DNA from: an uncultured Eubacterium sp.
GTDB lineage: Bacteria > Bacillota > Clostridia > Lachnospirales > Lachnospiraceae
DNA length: 64,000 nucleotides
NCBI GenBank assembly: GCA_910584245.1
Contig: CAJTZF010000015.1
Coordinates: 7,030 to 71,029, forward strand
Reading direction: 5' to 3'
Shown here: one piece after another, positions 24,996-34,025 of the stretch
How the letters are laid out: each line of letters opens with the position of its first letter
Numbering within the stretch: position 1 is the first letter of the stretch
Position numbers and translations under genes: made by a program
Notes under the pieces: generated by a model
Seen by the model: only the letters and a program-made list of their open reading frames with translations
Told to the model about the DNA's origin: nothing
Database searches by the model: none

Positions 24996-25650
24996 GGGAA
25001 ATACGGCGGCATATATAAGCTTAATGCTGCGGAGCCGGACGGTTATTTTGCTTTTACCGGTCGTTTGTGGCTATATCCTGCTAACGATTATTTGTTTCTA
25101 TTACCGGGAGATGTATATGCAGTATCCGGACGTACTGCTCGATTATGTTACCAAGTGGTGCCATCAGGTAATTCCGATGCTTGCGTGCTGGTGGGCGCTT
25201 TTCCTTCAAAACCAGTTTGTGAGTGGGGAGGGCAATGAGCTGTTGTATCTGTATCTTTCCCATAAGGAGATATTAAAATGCCAGCTGGTGGCAATGGCGG
25301 CTTATGGCGTATGGATCTGTATGTATATCGGGGGTATGCAGTTTTATTTTGACATGAATCTGTTTTTCCTGTTCCGGATTTGCTTGGAATCTGTTTTTAT
25401 AGGGGGTGCAGCATTTTTACTCGTGTCCATTGTACGCAATACGGGTATTCCCATTTTGTTTATTATGGTGTATTGTATGTATGTTGACCAATTGCTGTGC
25501 GCGGCGCCGCTGGAGCAGCTTTCACAATCTCTGAAAAGACAGGAAATGTCGCCGCTAAACATGAAGTGGGCAGCAGAAACGCTTATACTGGCGGCTGCCT
25601 TTCACATCGGCGGATTTATGATATATAAACAGGTTAAAAAATATGAGTAA
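24982..25650 (+). CDS. ABC exporter membrane protein
   Basis: 222-residue membrane protein with about six hydrophobic segments (near 20-42, 62-80, 98-118, 128-150, 155-172, 195-215). The start at 24982 (MQRTKGNT) is chosen because GGGAG sits before it and a longer frame would lie deep within the ATPase gene. Probably the second channel subunit for the ATPase at 24288. It ends just before the BceA-type gene, whose ribosome site overlaps its last codons. Confidence 0.75.
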   Translation: MQRTKGNTAAYISLMLRSRTVILLLPVVCGYILLTIICFYYREMYMQYPDVLLDYVTKWCHQVIPMLACWWALFLQNQFVSGEGNELLYLYLSHKEILKCQLVAMAAYGVWICMYIGGMQFYFDMNLFFLFRICLESVFIGGAAFLLVSIVRNTGIPILFIMVYCMYVDQLLCAAPLEQLSQSLKRQEMSPLNMKWAAETLILAAAFHIGGFMIYKQVKKYE

Positions 25651-25666
25651 AAAGGAGAGTAAAAAG

Positions 25667-26422
25667 ATGGATGCAATTTTGAAGCTTGAAAACGTTGAAA
25701 AATATTATGGAAATAAATCAAATCTCACGAAGGCGCTGGACCAGGTGTCATTTGAGGTGGAGAGCGGAGAATTTCTAGGAATTATGGGCGCAAGCGGCTC
25801 GGGAAAGACGACACTGTTAAACTGTATTTCCACAATTGACCGGGTGAGCGCCGGCCGGATACTTGTGGAGGGGAAAGAGATTACCGGTATGAAGGGAAAT
25901 GCATTAAACCGATTCCGGCGGGAGAAGCTCGGATTTATTTTCCAGGATTTTAACCTTCTGGATACGCTTACCGCTTACGAAAATATTGCATTGCCGCTCT
26001 CGATCCAAAATGTGGCGCCTTTGAAAATTGATGCGAAGATCGGGGAATTGACCGAAAGGCTCGGGATTGGCGAGGTAATGAAAAAATACCCATACCAGAT
26101 GAGTGGGGGACAGAAGCAGAGAGTGGCGGCGGCCAGAGCGCTGATTGGCGACCCTGCGCTTGTGCTGGCCGATGAGCCGACCGGGGCGCTGGATTCGAAA
26201 TCGGCCCGGAGCCTGCTCGAGAGCATGGAGGGAATGAACCAGAATTATGATGCGACGATTCTTATGGTAACCCATGATGCAATGGCGGCTAGCTTTACGA
26301 CCCGCGTTATCTTTTTGAAGGATGGACAGATTTTCAACGAGGTGCGGCGGGGAACCGATACGAGAAAGCAGTTCTTTGACCGTATCATGGATGTGGTTAC
26401 ACTAATTGGCGGCGCGCTATGA
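25667..26422 (+). CDS. BceA-type ABC transporter ATPase (antimicrobial peptide resistance)
   Basis: 251-residue ATPase of the MacB/BceA class: Walker A GASGSGKTTLLN, Q-loop FIFQDFNLLDTLTAYENIALPL (typical of BceA), signature MSGGQKQRVAAAR, Walker B LVLADEPTGALDS, switch His VTHDAM. The start at 25667 has GGAGAG nine bases upstream; an earlier ATG at 25643 overlaps the preceding stop. Coupled by ATGA to the first of two BceB permeases. BceAB transporters remove peptide antibiotics from lipid II cycle intermediates and activate a BceS kinase. Confidence 0.92.
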   Translation: MDAILKLENVEKYYGNKSNLTKALDQVSFEVESGEFLGIMGASGSGKTTLLNCISTIDRVSAGRILVEGKEITGMKGNALNRFRREKLGFIFQDFNLLDTLTAYENIALPLSIQNVAPLKIDAKIGELTERLGIGEVMKKYPYQMSGGQKQRVAAARALIGDPALVLADEPTGALDSKSARSLLESMEGMNQNYDATILMVTHDAMAASFTTRVIFLKDGQIFNEVRRGTDTRKQFFDRIMDVVTLIGGAL

Positions 26423-28485
26423 TTGTTCGGCTTGCATATAAAAATATAAGGAAAAATTCGTCAGACGATAAGGTGTATTTTATTACGCTCATAATAGGTG
26501 TTGCTCTTTTTTATGTTTTTCATGCTATATCCGGCCAGATGCTTATACAAGAGTTCCTGGTTGGGCGGGACAGTATGCTTACCGAGTACATCCAGTATGC
26601 CTTGCCGGCGGCAAAATATATTGTTACGGCCGTTTTAGCGGGTCTGGTCGTATATGCCAACCGTTTCCTTATGAAGCGGAGAAAAAAAGAATTTGGTCTG
26701 TATCTTTTGTTTGGCATGAAGAAAAGGAAAATTGCAGGAATCCTTTTAGTAGAGACGGCCATTGTCGGTATGGTTTCCCTTGCAGTGGGAATCGCGCTTG
26801 GTATTTTTCTGTCGCAGGGGCTGGGGGTGCTGGTGGCAGACATGTTTGAGGCCGATATGTCCGGTTTTACGTTTGTAGTATGTGGGGCGCCGGCTGTGGA
26901 GACGCTTTTGTGTTTTTTGGTGATGTACGCAATGGTTTTTGTGATGGATATGTTTGTGGTGGGGAGATTCCGGCTGATCCAGCTTTTGAATGCCAGCCGG
27001 GGGGCAGAAAAGAATATTGCGGGAAATGCCTGGGTTTGCATTCCGGTGTTTGCCTTGAGCGTTGTCCTGCTGGGGCATGCCTACTATATGGTAACAGCCC
27101 GGATCGGGGAACTCTCGGCGCCCAAACCAATTTTTGTACAGATAGGAAAGATTGTCATAGCCACGTTTTTGATTTTTTGGTCGCTCTCCGGCATGGTGAT
27201 GGCTCTTGCGCAATTACGCAAGAGGTTTTACCTGCGGGGAATCCACGCCTTTACAGTAAAAGAGATGAGCAGCCGGGTAAATACAAATGTAGTGGCGGGA
27301 AGCATGATCTGTATTTTAATGTTTATAGGAATTACCATGTTTACTTTGTGCTTTTTAGTTAGCCATACGATAAACCGTAATTTAAAGGCGCTTGCTCCGG
27401 TAGATGTATTTTTCCAGATTTCATGTGGGGAAGAGAGAGGGCTTCCCTTTGACAGTCAAATCCGGACAGTTGGCGGACTGTTCCGTGACCAGGGAGTTGA
27501 TACGGCGATGTTTCGGGATGCCGTAGAGATAACTGTCTATGAGTATTATGAATGGGATGAGGGCAGCCAGATAAGTTATAGTGACAATACTATGCTTCCC
27601 GGAGGGGAAGAGGTCATAAAGCTGAGCGATTACAATAAGCTTTCCGGGTTGTACGGCGGCAGACAGTATACGCTTGCAGATAATGAATATATGGTGATTT
27701 CAAATCAAAAGGATTTTGTCCAGTGGTTCAACCGGGAATTTTTGTCCCAAAATCATATTATTACTTTTGGGGGAAAGGATTACGTTCCAAAGTATAAGGA
27801 GTGCCAGGATGGGTTTCTCCGAATGGCTTATACCCCGTCTAATTTTGGGTTTACGGTCGTTCCGGACAGTGTGTCCGCGGATCCGGATCTTCACCCGGAA
27901 ACCAGCTGCTATATCGCTAACTACAATGCCAACAATGATGAAGAGGCGCGCCGTATAGATCGTTATGTAAAAAGTGACGGCTTTTATCAAAAGGCGTGTC
28001 CTGGTAAGAACTCATCTGAATGGGATTTGTGGGGGTATTATAAAAGTGATATTTACCGCGATAGTATAGGAGTTACCACGGTGACGTCATTTTTGGGATT
28101 GTATGTAGGGATTCTATTTTTTATCGTAGGTGCAACGCTGTTTGCCCTGAAAGAGATGTCCCAGGCGGTGGATAGTTGCGGCAAGTACAGGACGCTCCGG
28201 GAACTGGGGGTGGACCGGGGGATGCTGCGCCGTTCCCTGTTTTGTCAAAATGCGGTTTTCTTTGGAGGGCCGGTGCTGCTTGCCATACTTCACTGTGCTT
28301 TTGGGATACGGGGATTATCGAGGCTGGTTTCATCTATGATCGTCATGGAGTTAGACCAGAAAGATATGGTTCAGTCGTTGGGGATAACGGTGTCTGTTTT
28401 ATTGGGGATATATGCGGTCTATTTTGCAATTACGTACCAGGGTTGCAGGAAAATAGTTGAAGAAGGAAAGGAAGGATTAAGATGA
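26419..28485 (+). CDS. BceB-type permease, first copy
   Basis: 688 residues with the BceB layout: N-terminal helix, an FtsX domain with MKRRKKEFGLYLLFGMKKRKI coupling helix near 75-95, about ten membrane segments in all, and a large extracellular domain (~320-540) between the seventh and eighth helices. The C-terminal FtsX domain has KEMSQAVDSCGKYRTLRELGVD. Start and stop are both coupled by ATGA overlaps. The extracellular domain, which decides peptide specificity in the family, differs clearly from that of the next gene. Confidence 0.88.
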   Translation: MIVRLAYKNIRKNSSDDKVYFITLIIGVALFYVFHAISGQMLIQEFLVGRDSMLTEYIQYALPAAKYIVTAVLAGLVVYANRFLMKRRKKEFGLYLLFGMKKRKIAGILLVETAIVGMVSLAVGIALGIFLSQGLGVLVADMFEADMSGFTFVVCGAPAVETLLCFLVMYAMVFVMDMFVVGRFRLIQLLNASRGAEKNIAGNAWVCIPVFALSVVLLGHAYYMVTARIGELSAPKPIFVQIGKIVIATFLIFWSLSGMVMALAQLRKRFYLRGIHAFTVKEMSSRVNTNVVAGSMICILMFIGITMFTLCFLVSHTINRNLKALAPVDVFFQISCGEERGLPFDSQIRTVGGLFRDQGVDTAMFRDAVEITVYEYYEWDEGSQISYSDNTMLPGGEEVIKLSDYNKLSGLYGGRQYTLADNEYMVISNQKDFVQWFNREFLSQNHIITFGGKDYVPKYKECQDGFLRMAYTPSNFGFTVVPDSVSADPDLHPETSCYIANYNANNDEEARRIDRYVKSDGFYQKACPGKNSSEWDLWGYYKSDIYRDSIGVTTVTSFLGLYVGILFFIVGATLFALKEMSQAVDSCGKYRTLRELGVDRGMLRRSLFCQNAVFFGGPVLLAILHCAFGIRGLSRLVSSMIVMELDQKDMVQSLGITVSVLLGIYAVYFAITYQGCRKIVEEGKEGLR

Positions 28486-30470
28486 TTGGCAAATTAGCAT
28501 TACGTAATATTAAAAAAAGCATGTCCGATTATGCAGTATATTTCGTCACGATGATTATTGGTATTTCAGTATTTTACGTGTTTAATGCGATATCGGACCA
28601 GACTGTTTTAGTAAAAATACTAAAAAGTGACCACAGCGTAATTGATTTATTAAAGAGCTCACTCTCCGTAGCGAGCGTAGTCGTTTCTATTGTATTGGCA
28701 TTTCTCGTTGTATACGCCAGCAGCTTTCTTATGAAGCGCAGGAAAAGGGAGTTTGGCGTCTATATGCTGCTTGGCATGGGGAAAAAGAAGATTGCCGGTA
28801 TCCTTATGGCGGAGACAGTAATTATTGGTCTGATTTCACTCGGAGTGGGGCTGGGGCTCGGTATTGTCTTATCTCAGGGGATGAGTATATTGGTAGTAAA
28901 GCTTTTTGAGGCCGATATGTCCCAATTTGCGTTTGAGTGCTCGATGAATGCGGTTGTCAAGACGGTGATCTACTTTTTGGTTATGTATGCGCTTGTACTC
29001 GCTCTTGATCTGTTTGTCGTGGGCAAATCCCGTTTGATCCGTTTATTGAACGCGGAAAAGAGAAACGAGAAGAGCGCAGTGAAGAATCCCTGGATCTGTC
29101 TCATTGTTTTTTCGGTGGCGGTGGTTGTGCTCAGCCATGCGTATTGGATGGTGACAGCAGAAGCCTCCAGTATTACGACGGAACAGCAGTTTTTGACGCA
29201 GATCGCGAAAGGGATCGTGTCGACCTTTTTAATCTTCTGGTCGCTTTCCGGATTTTTGATTTTTGTGGCGAAGCTTCGCAAAAAGTCGTATTTCAAGGGA
29301 ATCAATGTGTTTACGACGAAGGAAATCAGCAGCCGTGTCAACACAAATGTATTTGCGGGAAGTATTATCTGTCTCCTGTTGTTTATTACAATTTGTATAT
29401 TTTCCACATGCTTTTCTATTAATAAATCACTGAACGATAATTTGAAAACACTTTGTCCGGTGGATATCAATATTGTGAAGGCGGTGGATACCGAAGAAGA
29501 GGATGATAAAAGAAAGGACACGTCGCCTATCAGTTCCAGTTTAGAGGAAAAAGGAATAGATACTACGATGTTTGAAGGGGTAGTTGAGATACCTATGTAC
29601 CAGGTAAAGGATGCGGATGTGGAGCAAATAGAAGAAAATGAATTTGTATTCGGGAATGTTATGAAATTGAGTGATTACAATAAAGCGGCAGCAGTAAATG
29701 GACTGAAACAACTTGCCTTGAAGGATGATGAGTTTATAGTGGTGGCGAATTATGACTATAATGTCCGGCTTTTGAATGAGGAAATTGCCTCTGGACACAA
29801 CGTTACACTTGGTGGAAAGACGTATCATTCTGCCAGGAAAGAGTGTGTTGACGGTTTTGTGGAGATTTCAGGAAATTACTCAAATTTGGGATTTACAGTT
29901 GTTCCCGACTCCGCATTACAAAATGAGAGCGTAGAGCTGGTAAGATGGTATTATATTGCCAACTACAACAAAGAGCATGCGGCTGGCGTGGATAAAATTG
30001 ACCAGAAAGTAAATAGTGAAAAATTTCAGAAAAAGCTGGGCCAATTTATTTTTGTAGAAACGAGAACGGACATTGCCCAGAATAGTGTCAGCCTTACGGT
30101 GCTCGTCGTTTTTCTGGGGTTGTATCTCGGAATTGTTTTTCTGATCGCAAGTTCGGCCCTTCTTTCGTTGAAGGAGCTCTCTCAGGCAGCAGAAAATAGG
30201 GAGAAATATTTGATCTTACGGAAGATTGGAGTGGATGAGAAAATGATCCACCGTTCCCTGTTCCGGCAGAACGCGATTTTCTTTGGATTGCCTCTTTTAC
30301 TTGCGATTGTGCATTCGATTTTTGGTATACAGGTCTGTGTGCAGATTGTGGAGGCCTTTGGAAGAACGGGACTGCTTCCGGCTATTATTTTTACGGCTGT
30401 GATGTTGCTTGTGATTTATGCAATTTACTTTGTTGTGACGTACCGGTGCAGCCGCAGGATTTTGCAGTGA
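28482..30470 (+). CDS. BceB-type permease, second copy
   Basis: 662 residues, same architecture as the preceding gene and clearly paralogous in the membrane parts (MKRRKREFGVYMLLGMGKKKI here against MKRRKKEFGLYLLFGMKKRKI there; KEISSRVNTNV against KEMSSRVNTNV), with a divergent extracellular domain at ~320-520. The pair arose by tandem duplication. With a single ATPase gene upstream, the two may form alternative or mixed complexes. A terminator follows at 30512-30552. Confidence 0.88.
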   Translation: MIGKLALRNIKKSMSDYAVYFVTMIIGISVFYVFNAISDQTVLVKILKSDHSVIDLLKSSLSVASVVVSIVLAFLVVYASSFLMKRRKREFGVYMLLGMGKKKIAGILMAETVIIGLISLGVGLGLGIVLSQGMSILVVKLFEADMSQFAFECSMNAVVKTVIYFLVMYALVLALDLFVVGKSRLIRLLNAEKRNEKSAVKNPWICLIVFSVAVVVLSHAYWMVTAEASSITTEQQFLTQIAKGIVSTFLIFWSLSGFLIFVAKLRKKSYFKGINVFTTKEISSRVNTNVFAGSIICLLLFITICIFSTCFSINKSLNDNLKTLCPVDINIVKAVDTEEEDDKRKDTSPISSSLEEKGIDTTMFEGVVEIPMYQVKDADVEQIEENEFVFGNVMKLSDYNKAAAVNGLKQLALKDDEFIVVANYDYNVRLLNEEIASGHNVTLGGKTYHSARKECVDGFVEISGNYSNLGFTVVPDSALQNESVELVRWYYIANYNKEHAAGVDKIDQKVNSEKFQKKLGQFIFVETRTDIAQNSVSLTVLVVFLGLYLGIVFLIASSALLSLKELSQAAENREKYLILRKIGVDEKMIHRSLFRQNAIFFGLPLLLAIVHSIFGIQVCVQIVEAFGRTGLLPAIIFTAVMLLVIYAIYFVVTYRCSRRILQ

Positions 30471-30511
30471 GGCTGGCCGCCGGGAACAGCGATAGATTTT
30501 TGTAGCGGAAT

Positions 30512-30552
30512 AATACCGACAGTATGGGGAACGTGCATGCTGCCGGTATTTT
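30512..30552 (+). terminator. Intrinsic terminator after the BceAB genes
   Basis: Stem AATACCGACAGTATG / CATGCTGCCGGTATT, 15 positions with one mismatch and one G-T pair, followed by TTT. Confidence 0.75.
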
Positions 30553-30569
30553 AATAACATCTATTGGAA

Positions 30570-30598
30570 TTGACAGCATATGGATTGTATGATAGGAT
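30570..30598 (+). promoter_or_regulatory. Promoter of the BlaI-like/M56-LRR operon
   Basis: TTGACA (30570-30575), 17-base spacer, TAGGAT (30593-30598). Complementary arms GATGTAT and ATACATC lie just downstream around a ~24-base gap and could be part of a repressor site, but this is weak. Confidence 0.6.
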
Positions 30599-30665
30599 GT
30601 ATATAGGAAATTTAGTGCAGTTTGACATACATCATTTTATTGTTACATAAAACCGGGAGGACGAA

Positions 30666-31034
30666 ATGAGCGAAAAAAATTATAAATTATTTGATTCTGA
30701 AAAAAAGGTGATGGAGGTTCTCTGGGCAAATGGTACGATGACTGCTGGGGAGATTGTTAAAGTGTTGCGCGACAGCATTGGCTGGAATCGGAATACGACG
30801 TATACGGTCATAAAAAAATGTATTGCAAAGGGCGCGATTGAGCGAACGGAGCCGAAGTTCCAGTGTACGGCGGCGATTTCCAAAGAGCAGGTCCAGGATT
30901 ATGAGACAAATGAGCTGGTGGACCGCATGTTTGACGGGTCAAAAGAAAAATTCTTCGCTGCTTTTTTAGAGGGAGGGAAGCTGTCGGAGGATGAAGTGAA
31001 AAGCCTGAAAGAAATGGTTAATCAATTAAAATGA
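30666..31034 (+). CDS. BlaI/MecI-family repressor, second copy
   Basis: 122-residue winged-helix repressor (LFDSEKKVMEVLWANG, AGEIVKVLRDSIGWNRNTTY, VIKKCIAKGAIERTEPKF) with a C-terminal dimerisation region (LEGGKLSEDEVKSLKEM). Similar in plan to the blaI product at 2218-2604 but not close in sequence. ATGA overlap with the M56 peptidase gene that follows, the standard repressor-sensor order. The target is probably its own operon. Confidence 0.9.
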   Translation: MSEKNYKLFDSEKKVMEVLWANGTMTAGEIVKVLRDSIGWNRNTTYTVIKKCIAKGAIERTEPKFQCTAAISKEQVQDYETNELVDRMFDGSKEKFFAAFLEGGKLSEDEVKSLKEMVNQLK

Positions 31035-32779
31035 GAATTGTATTAGAGAATAATGTATTTTACATTAGTTTTGTTTCCACGGTATTAATAGTACTATTGT
31101 TATTAATTCGTGGAATTCTTGGAACAAAAATTCATAAAATGTTTTTTACAATTGCCTGGACATTCATCTTAGCGCGTCTTATTGTGCCGCTGAATTTGAT
31201 TGTTTCGGTGCGCTGGCCGTATTGCGTTAAGAACCTATGTAAATCGTTTGCAACAATTTCATTTGCCAGGTTCTTGTGGATTTGGTGTGCGGGGGCGTGT
31301 GTCACGGCAGCTGTTTTTGTCGTGCGTTATGTCCTGTGTGGCAGGATGCTCCGGGAGGCGCTGCCGATACAGAAGGTGCCCGGTATTGATGAGGAAATGT
31401 TTACGTTCATGGGCATTCGGGTATATGTATCGGACCGCATATCTTCGCCTATTACATTTGGCATTTTACATCAAAAGGTGCTGCTCCCGAAATATTATAT
31501 GAATCTGTCCAGGGAACAGCTGAAATATATTTTGATTCATGAAAAGGTTCACATCGACTGTCATGATAATCTCAATAAGTTTCTAGTTATTGTAGCGGTG
31601 TGTATCCATTGGTTTAACCCATTTGCATGGTTGATGTACGTGTGCTATAACCAGGATTTGGAGCTGGCATGTGACGAGAAGGTTATACGGCAGGTGGGGG
31701 AGGTCGGCAGGGAGGCGTATGCCAATGTGCTGATCAGCCTTGCGTCAAAGGATATTATAGGTGAGCCGGTATATAGTGGTTTTGCAGGCAACGCCATTCG
31801 AAAAAGAATTATTATGATTATGGGATACCGTCATACTAGGAAGTGGAATTATGGTCTGTATGCTGTGGCGTCTGTTCTTTTTATAGCCACGTTTGCGGTT
31901 CCCGGACAGATCGAAGCGCTGTCCGGGATGTCGTCAGCGGGAGCAGTTTCCGGCGGCGCTATATCACCTGGCGCTGCCGCGTCAGCGGAACCGGACAAAA
32001 AGGAATATAAGGCAGTGAAGGTTCATCGGATATTAAAGGATGATTCTTCGGGGGCCCGCACTTATGTGACGGTCAAGACCGTGGAGGGTGTCGAGCTAAA
32101 CATAAAGATACTTTTAAATAAGAAGATTGCTGTTACGACGGGTTCTGTTTTGACCTCTTATCTGCCTGAGGGAGAGAGCTGGGGAGCCGGAATGGATACG
32201 GCGTATGACGGGGTGGTGACGATTCCCGAGGCAGTCGCGTTTGAGGGCGGGCAGTATCCTGTACAGAAGATCGGTTCCTATACATTTTATGAGTGTAAAA
32301 AGGTAAGGAAAATCCGTATTCCTGATACAGTTAAGGAAATTGAGGCAAAATCGTTTTATGAGTGCGAGGCGCTGAAGAAGCTGCGCCTGCCACCCGGACT
32401 TGAGGTGATGGGAGTGAATCCGTTTGTCGGATGCAGTTCCTTAGAGGAGTTTGAAATGCCGGAGAGCCACATGCAGTACCAGGTGAAGGATGGCGTGTTG
32501 TACACAGATTATGGACGGTATCTGAAGGTTTTCCCACAGGGATCAAAACAGAAGGATGTCGTCGTTGACAGCGATGTGGTGCAGATCGCTAATTGTGCCT
32601 TTTATGGGGCGGGGGTGCAGAGCGTTACTTTGCCCGACGGCCTGGCCCGTGTCAAAAGCAAGAGCTTCCAAAACTGCCGCCAGCTGTTACGCGTGAGAGC
32701 CAGCCGGAAGACACGTTTTGTTTCCGACGCCTTTCAGGGGGCGGGGCAGGCACAGATTATAAGATATGAAAGCCAATGA
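31031..32779 (+). CDS. M56 (BlaR1-type) zinc peptidase fused to BspA-like leucine-rich repeats
   Basis: 582 residues. Residues 1-300 are a BlaR1-like membrane peptidase: helices near 10-28, 37-60, 80-103, 180-203 and 277-295, zinc motif HEKVH at 170-174 and the third-ligand region ELACDEKV at ~211-218. The usual penicillin-binding domain is absent. After a Gly/Ala/Ser-rich linker (~297-320) comes a beta domain, then about five BspA-type (LRR_5) leucine-rich repeats at ~395-575, with the hallmark pattern GSYTFYECKKVRKIRIPDTV and EAKSFYECEALKKLRLP. The LRRs follow the last membrane helix, where the sensor domain sits in BlaR1, so an extracellular protein- or glycan-sensing role is inferred. A terminator overlaps the stop. 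Confidence 0.85.
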   Translation: MRIVLENNVFYISFVSTVLIVLLLLIRGILGTKIHKMFFTIAWTFILARLIVPLNLIVSVRWPYCVKNLCKSFATISFARFLWIWCAGACVTAAVFVVRYVLCGRMLREALPIQKVPGIDEEMFTFMGIRVYVSDRISSPITFGILHQKVLLPKYYMNLSREQLKYILIHEKVHIDCHDNLNKFLVIVAVCIHWFNPFAWLMYVCYNQDLELACDEKVIRQVGEVGREAYANVLISLASKDIIGEPVYSGFAGNAIRKRIIMIMGYRHTRKWNYGLYAVASVLFIATFAVPGQIEALSGMSSAGAVSGGAISPGAAASAEPDKKEYKAVKVHRILKDDSSGARTYVTVKTVEGVELNIKILLNKKIAVTTGSVLTSYLPEGESWGAGMDTAYDGVVTIPEAVAFEGGQYPVQKIGSYTFYECKKVRKIRIPDTVKEIEAKSFYECEALKKLRLPPGLEVMGVNPFVGCSSLEEFEMPESHMQYQVKDGVLYTDYGRYLKVFPQGSKQKDVVVDSDVVQIANCAFYGAGVQSVTLPDGLARVKSKSFQNCRQLLRVRASRKTRFVSDAFQGAGQAQIIRYESQ

Positions 32780-32812
32780 AATGGTGACGCAGTTCACCGG
32801 CCATTGGCTTTT
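32771..32812 (+). terminator. Intrinsic terminator after the M56-LRR gene
   Basis: Outer stem AGCCAATG / CATTGGCT with an inner GGTGA / TCACC stem, followed by TTTT. The 5' arm includes the stop codon. Confidence 0.8.
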
Positions 32813-32834
32813 CCCCGCATCCGCTCATTTTTTC

Positions 32835-32863
32835 TTGACAGCGTTCTGTTAGGGGAGTAAACT
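32835..32863 (+). promoter_or_regulatory. Promoter of ilvE
   Basis: TTGACA (32835-32840), 17-base spacer, TAAACT (32858-32863). Confidence 0.75.
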
Positions 32864-32910
32864 AAAGAGAAGAGATTATATATTACAGCAACGCAGAAAT
32901 GGGGAATAAT

Positions 32911-33936
32911 ATGGAAAAGAAAGAGTTGGATTGGGCAAACATAGGTTTTTCTTACCGGCAGACGGATAAGAGATTTGTTGCAAATTACAAAAATGGCGCG
33001 TGGGACGAGGGAACGCTGACAGACGACCCCAATATTGTAATGAGCGAATGCGCGTGTGTGCTCCAGTATGCCCAGACGTGTTTTGAGGGATTGAAGGCAT
33101 ATACGGCGGAGGACGGACATATTGTATGCTTTCGCCCAGATATGAATGCGAAACGTATGGCGGATACGGCGAAACGCCTCGAAATGCCAGTGTTTCCAGA
33201 GGAAAGATTTGTACAGGCAGTCATTGAGACAGTACGTGCCAATGAGGCATATGTGCCGCCATATGGCTCTGGGGCTACTTTATATGTACGTCCGTTTTTA
33301 TTTGGTATTGGGCCGGTTATCGGTGTGGCGCCGGCGGATGAATATCAGTTCCGCATTTTTTGTACGCCGGTTGGGCCGTATTTTAAAGGAGGGGCAAAAC
33401 CGATCACGATACGCGTATCCGATTTTGACCGAGCAGCGCCAAATGGTACAGGCCATATTAAGGCTGGGCTGAATTATGCTATGAGCCTGCATGCTATCGT
33501 GGACGCCCATGATCAGGGATATGCTGAAAATATGTATCTAGATCCAAAGACACGCACCAAGGTTGAGGAGACAGGCGGAGCTAACTTTATATTCATTACG
33601 AAGGATGGCAAGCTGGTTACCCCGAAATCAAATAGTATCCTTCCGTCTATCACAAGGCGCTCCATCGTTTCGATTGCCAGGGATTATCTCGGTATGGAAG
33701 TAGAGGAGAGGGAAGTGCTGCTCGAGGAAGTAAAGGATTTTGCTGAGTGCGGCCTATGTGGTACTGCTGCCGTTATATCCCCGGTCGGGAAAATCGTGGA
33801 CCACGGGAAGGAGATTGTTTTCCCGAGTGGAATGGATGAGATGGGTGAAGTGACGAAAAAGTTGTACGATACGTTGACCGGTATGCAAGTGGGGAGGATT
33901 GAGGCGCCGGAAGGGTGGATACAGGTGATTCGGTAG
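32911..33936 (+). CDS. ilvE: Branched-chain amino acid aminotransferase
   Basis: 341-residue fold-type IV PLP enzyme that makes leucine, isoleucine and valine from their 2-oxo acids with glutamate as donor; it completes the pathway begun by ilvBN in this window. The PLP lysine is in GTGHIKAGLNYAMSL, the cofactor phosphate site in GLCGTAAVISPVG and the substrate region in YGSGATLYVRPFLFGIG. The length matches the longer BCAT group II. ATG 32911 has GGGGA in front; ATG 32899 has none. No T-box leader is visible upstream. Confidence 0.95.
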   Translation: MEKKELDWANIGFSYRQTDKRFVANYKNGAWDEGTLTDDPNIVMSECACVLQYAQTCFEGLKAYTAEDGHIVCFRPDMNAKRMADTAKRLEMPVFPEERFVQAVIETVRANEAYVPPYGSGATLYVRPFLFGIGPVIGVAPADEYQFRIFCTPVGPYFKGGAKPITIRVSDFDRAAPNGTGHIKAGLNYAMSLHAIVDAHDQGYAENMYLDPKTRTKVEETGGANFIFITKDGKLVTPKSNSILPSITRRSIVSIARDYLGMEVEEREVLLEEVKDFAECGLCGTAAVISPVGKIVDHGKEIVFPSGMDEMGEVTKKLYDTLTGMQVGRIEAPEGWIQVIR

Positions 33937-34025
33937 TAGTTCCCTTTATATGGTATGCCGCAAATATTGATACGCGCAACAAAGCAAAAGGAAATGAAGT
34001 TCATTTTCCAGGAGTGAGGTAGAAT

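Noticed and set aside
26746..27213. Long minus-strand frame inside the first BceB gene
   Set aside because: Antisense shadow rich in His/Arg/Lys, no promoter or ribosome site.
32864..32910. T-box or other riboswitch before ilvE or ilvB
   Set aside because: Leaders are too short, and no T-box sequence or large structured leader is seen.
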